64,000 nt of DNA from Verrucomicrobiales bacterium (GTDB taxonomy: Bacteria > Verrucomicrobiota > Verrucomicrobiia > Verrucomicrobiales > SLCJ01). The DNA is taken from the NCBI GenBank assembly GCA_024636835.1, contig JAGXGH010000095.1, positions 1-64,000 of the forward strand. The letters are read 5' to 3'. The notes beneath the pieces were generated by a model. That model had not been told where the DNA came from and did no database searches. It saw nothing but the letters and a program-made list of their open reading frames with translations. Below, piece by piece: positions 60,152 through 64,000 of this stretch (position 1 is the stretch's first letter; each line of letters opens with the position of its first letter). Made by a program: the position numbers and the translations under genes.

Positions 60152-61675
60152 ATGAACGCCTCAGACATCTTCTCTCCAGACACTCCCGCCAACCAAACGC
60201 TGCGCAAAGAACTCGCACCCACCGATTGGGTAAACCCCACACCACAGAGCAAATATAACCTCGTCGTCATCGGCGCGGGACCTGCCGGACTCATCGCCGC
60301 CGCAGGTGCCGCAGGACTCGGTGCAAAGGTCGCACTGATCGAGAAAACGGCGATGGGTGGTGATTGCCTCAACGTCGGCTGTGTACCATCCAAAGCACTG
60401 ATTCGTTCCGCCCATGCAGCCCACGCCGCACGAACGGCGGGCAAGTTTGGAGTATCCACATCCGAGCCCGTTGTCGACTTCTCCAAAGTGATGAATCAAA
60501 TGCGAGAGCTTCGCGCACGCCTCGCACCGGTCGACTCTCCCGATCGCTATCAAAACGAACTCGGCGTCGATGTGTTCCTCGGCGCTGGAAAGTTCACCGA
60601 CCGACAAACCATCGAAGTCGGCGGTGTGTCGCTAAAATTCAAAAAGGCACTCATCGCCACCGGAGCGCGGGCGGTCGATCTTCCGATTCCAGGTTTGAAA
60701 GAAGCCGGTGTATTCACCAACGAAACGCTCTTCTCCCTCACCGAACTCCCCAAACGCCTCGTCGTCATTGGAGCGGGCCCCATCGGGTGCGAAATGGCAC
60801 AAGCCTTCGTGCGCTTTGGATCTGCGGTTACACTCATCGAAGCCGAGTGCCGCATCCTCCCCCGCGAAGACGAAGCCGCCTCCACCATCGTTAAGCAATC
60901 GATGCTTGCCGATGGGGTCGAAACCATCTGCGAATGGAAAACGATCAAGGTCGAAAAGATTGGAGAAATCACTCACGCCCACCTCGAAAAAGATGGCAAA
61001 TCACGAGTAATCGAATGTGATAAAGTTCTCGTTGGCGTGGGCCGCGCACCGAACGTCCAAGGTCTCGGACTCGAGAACGCAGAGGTAGATTTCGACGATC
61101 GAAATGGCGTGACCGTTGACGACACCCTTCGCACCACCAATCCGCATGTTTTCGCTGCGGGAGATGTAGCGATGACGCTCAAATTCACCCACACCGCAGA
61201 TGCAGCCGCCCGCATTGTCATTCAAAACGCACTCTTCAAAGGCCGCAAAAAGCTCAGCCGTCTCGTCGTCCCGTGGTGCACCTACACTCAGCCCGAGATC
61301 GCCCATGTCGGGACCTACGAACACGAAGCCAACATTCAGAATATACCCCACGACGTCTACATCCAAAAGCTCGACCACGTTGACCGAGCCATTCTCGACC
61401 GCGCCGACAGTGGGTTCGTCAAAGTCATCACCGCCAAAGGCTGCGACAAAATCCTCGGTGCCACCATTGTCGCCGAGAACGCAGGCGATCTAATTTCAAC
61501 CTACACCCTCGCCATCACCAACGGCATAGGCCTGGCAGGTATCGCCAACACCATCTTCCCCTACCCGACTCAAGCCGAGGCCATCAAAAAAACCGGCGAC
61601 GCCTACAGCCGCACCAAACTCACCCCTTTCGTGAACTCCCTCTTCGAAAAATGGCTCCGCTGGCAGCGCGGTTAG
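60152..61675 (+). CDS. FAD-dependent disulfide reductase (MerA/Lpd-like)
   Basis: 507 residues of the pyridine nucleotide-disulfide oxidoreductase class I. FAD motif VVIGAGPAGLIAAAGAAGLG near 39, redox pair in GGDCLNVGCVPSKAL near 70, NAD(P)H-binding VVIGAGPIGCEMAQAF near 210, FAD-phosphate motif VFAAGDVAMT near 333, and a dimer interface with the His-x4-Glu type end near 460. It lacks the N-terminal HMA domain and the C-terminal Cys pair of mercuric reductase, so reduction of Hg(II) is unlikely; the substrate may be another thiol or arsenical. It is the last gene of the arsenosugar-type cluster, 27 bp after TVP38. Confidence 0.87.
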   Translation: MNASDIFSPDTPANQTLRKELAPTDWVNPTPQSKYNLVVIGAGPAGLIAAAGAAGLGAKVALIEKTAMGGDCLNVGCVPSKALIRSAHAAHAARTAGKFGVSTSEPVVDFSKVMNQMRELRARLAPVDSPDRYQNELGVDVFLGAGKFTDRQTIEVGGVSLKFKKALIATGARAVDLPIPGLKEAGVFTNETLFSLTELPKRLVVIGAGPIGCEMAQAFVRFGSAVTLIEAECRILPREDEAASTIVKQSMLADGVETICEWKTIKVEKIGEITHAHLEKDGKSRVIECDKVLVGVGRAPNVQGLGLENAEVDFDDRNGVTVDDTLRTTNPHVFAAGDVAMTLKFTHTADAAARIVIQNALFKGRKKLSRLVVPWCTYTQPEIAHVGTYEHEANIQNIPHDVYIQKLDHVDRAILDRADSGFVKVITAKGCDKILGATIVAENAGDLISTYTLAITNGIGLAGIANTIFPYPTQAEAIKKTGDAYSRTKLTPFVNSLFEKWLRWQRG

Positions 61676-61698
61676 CGAGACAACGGCTCGTTACCAAC

Positions 61699-61866
61699 GA
61701 CTTTCGCTATTCGTAGCGAAAAAACGGCTATTTCAACCCTTTTTGAGAGGGAACCCTTGATTTACCAAGATCATGGTTTCAAAAACGGCATGTGGTGAAG
61801 ACCTTTTGACATTTTCAACGAAGGCTCAAGGCTCACAGCCCAAAAAAGCCGCGAATAGCGAAAGTC
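61699..61866. repeat. Inverted repeat, 15-bp arms, 138-bp spacer
   Basis: GACTTTCGCTATTCG (61699-61713) and its exact reverse complement (61852-61866) enclose a short noncoding stretch. The size fits a MITE-like remnant or a structured RNA segment; no target-site duplication was recognised. Positions 61676-61967 contain no gene. Confidence 0.6.
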
Positions 61867-61904
61867 GGGCTAATTCTTGCCAACGCTGCTAGACAAGCGA
61901 GTAA

Positions 61905-61941
61905 CAAAAAAAGCCGCTCCCTTTCGGAAGCGGCTTTTTGT
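61905..61941. terminator. Bidirectional terminator
   Basis: AAGCCGCTCC-CTTTC-GGAAGCGGCTT (61911-61936) with A-tract before and T-tract after. It can end both the FAD reductase transcript and the atp operon, which converge here. Confidence 0.88.
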
Positions 61942-61967
61942 TTGAATGATTATAGCGCGTATTCCGC

Positions 61968-62366
61968 TTAGCGGCGACGGCGTTTGAAGTCGAGTTTCGC
62001 CAGTGACTTGGAAAGCGAGGCGCGAACGGCTGCTAATTCCTCCAAGGTGTGATCGGAATCTTCCAGTGCCTTCTTCGCTCGGTCAATAGCCTTCTGTTCG
62101 ACATCCTCGTCGATCTCGTCGTGGGTGACGGCGATATCGGTGAGGATCGAGACGTGGTCCTGAGTCACTTCGACAAACCCTTCACCAACCGCGAGCGCAT
62201 GTTCAACACCGTTGTGGGTGTAGCGAAGCTCGCCTGGCTGGAGAACCGTGACCAAAGGAGCGTGGTTTGGAAGCAAGCCTAGCTCACCATCGATTCCGGG
62301 AACCAAGGTGCTTTCGACCTGATCGGAAAAGAAGATTTTCTCTGGAGTGACGATGTTTAGGAGCAT
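61968..62366 (-). CDS. atpC: F1F0 ATP synthase subunit epsilon
   Basis: 132 residues. Epsilon-type beta sandwich (LLNIVTPEKIFFSDQVESTL, GELGLLPNHAPLVTVLQPGE) with a helical hairpin at about 88-128. It is the stalk subunit that couples rotation to catalysis and can inhibit ATP hydrolysis. It lies 39 bp after atpD on the same strand and is the last gene of the operon before the terminator. Confidence 0.95.
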   Translation of the reverse strand: MLLNIVTPEKIFFSDQVESTLVPGIDGELGLLPNHAPLVTVLQPGELRYTHNGVEHALAVGEGFVEVTQDHVSILTDIAVTHDEIDEDVEQKAIDRAKKALEDSDHTLEELAAVRASLSKSLAKLDFKRRRR

Positions 62367-62405
62367 GATGCGTATGTCGCTGAAAACTATGATAACTGAG
62401 CTGAA

Positions 62406-63905
<1,500 letters not shown>

Positions 63906-63975
63906 TTAAATCCCGGTATCGGGATGAAAATTTTGAATCTGCTGTGCGTGATCGAATAGAGTGTCTCTTGAGTAA

Positions 63976-64000
63976 TTATTCGAGTGCCTTGGCGGCGGAT
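63976..64000 (-). CDS. atpG: ATP synthase subunit gamma, last codons only
   Basis: The window ends inside the gene. The minus strand shows SAAKALE followed by TAA (63976-63978), which fits the C-terminus of gamma subunits and the expected atpG-atpD-atpC order. Only 8 codons can be read, so the call is mainly positional. Confidence 0.5.

Noticed and set aside
60152-61675. Mercuric reductase MerA
   Set aside because: There is no N-terminal HMA domain and no C-terminal Cys pair, and the gene lies with arsM/arsS, not with mer genes.

Overview
The window looks like the chromosome of a Verrucomicrobiota bacterium, probably of the Verrucomicrobiales. The main evidence is a secretin of the type IV pilus family first described in Akkermansia (Amuc_1098-like), a GH95 fucosidase-type hydrolase, an actinobacterial-type glycogen synthase and the general gene content. 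This is a family-level inference, not a species call. A tRNA-Asn at about 40.0 kb separates two parts: 0-40 kb is accessory DNA and 40-64 kb is core-like chromosome.

Mobile framework (about 0-6 and 21.7-31 kb). A 5'-truncated integron integrase relic lies at the left edge. It is followed by a phage-type tyrosine recombinase, an excisionase-like HTH protein, a sigma-region-4-like protein, a calcineurin-like phosphoesterase and a ClpX-like AAA ATPase. At the other end (26-31 kb) is a plasmid-like block with an MobC-like ribbon-helix-helix relaxosome protein and a relaxase-like protein. Together these suggest an integrated, mobilizable island.

Defence operon (21.8 down to 6.0 kb, minus strand). 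An orphan ParD-like antitoxin heads a run of co-directional, often overlapping genes: an MmeI-like DNA methyltransferase, a TIGR04255 protein, an HTH protein, a hypothetical protein, a DEAD/DEAH helicase, a GIY-YIG nuclease, a CD-NTase, the CBASS effector Cap15, a RloC-like zinc-hook ATPase, a DUF262-HNH-AlbA fusion and a trypsin-like protease. A two-gene type I CBASS is thus embedded inside a restriction-like operon.

Tandem cassettes (21.7-26.4 kb). Two abutting units of about 2.35 kb each carry a Gp37/Gp68 (DUF5131-like) gene. Their flanks are nearly identical while their coding regions differ widely; one copy has a twelve-fold LEENA repeat.

Second accessory block (31-39.6 kb). Fragments of comM/yifB lie on both sides. 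Inside are a GT32-like glycosyltransferase, an unusual GT25 / sulfotransferase-like / GH16 fusion, and a second, different CBASS operon (CD-NTase, E2-like protein, TIR-STING effector). An ssb gene and an IS66 relic sit within the broken comM.

Core-like part (40-64 kb). It contains parC, a GH95 enzyme with an inserted discoidin-like domain, glycogen synthase, a beta-CASP MBL protein, a metal-binding-like lipoprotein, an AsmA-like protein, the pilus secretin, a GT39-like membrane protein, a NYN-domain protein and a histone H1-like protein. An arsenosugar-type cluster follows (arsM, arsS, DUF547, TVP38, FAD disulfide reductase), then atpC, atpD and the last codons of atpG. All functional calls come from reading the translated sequence; no database search was run.
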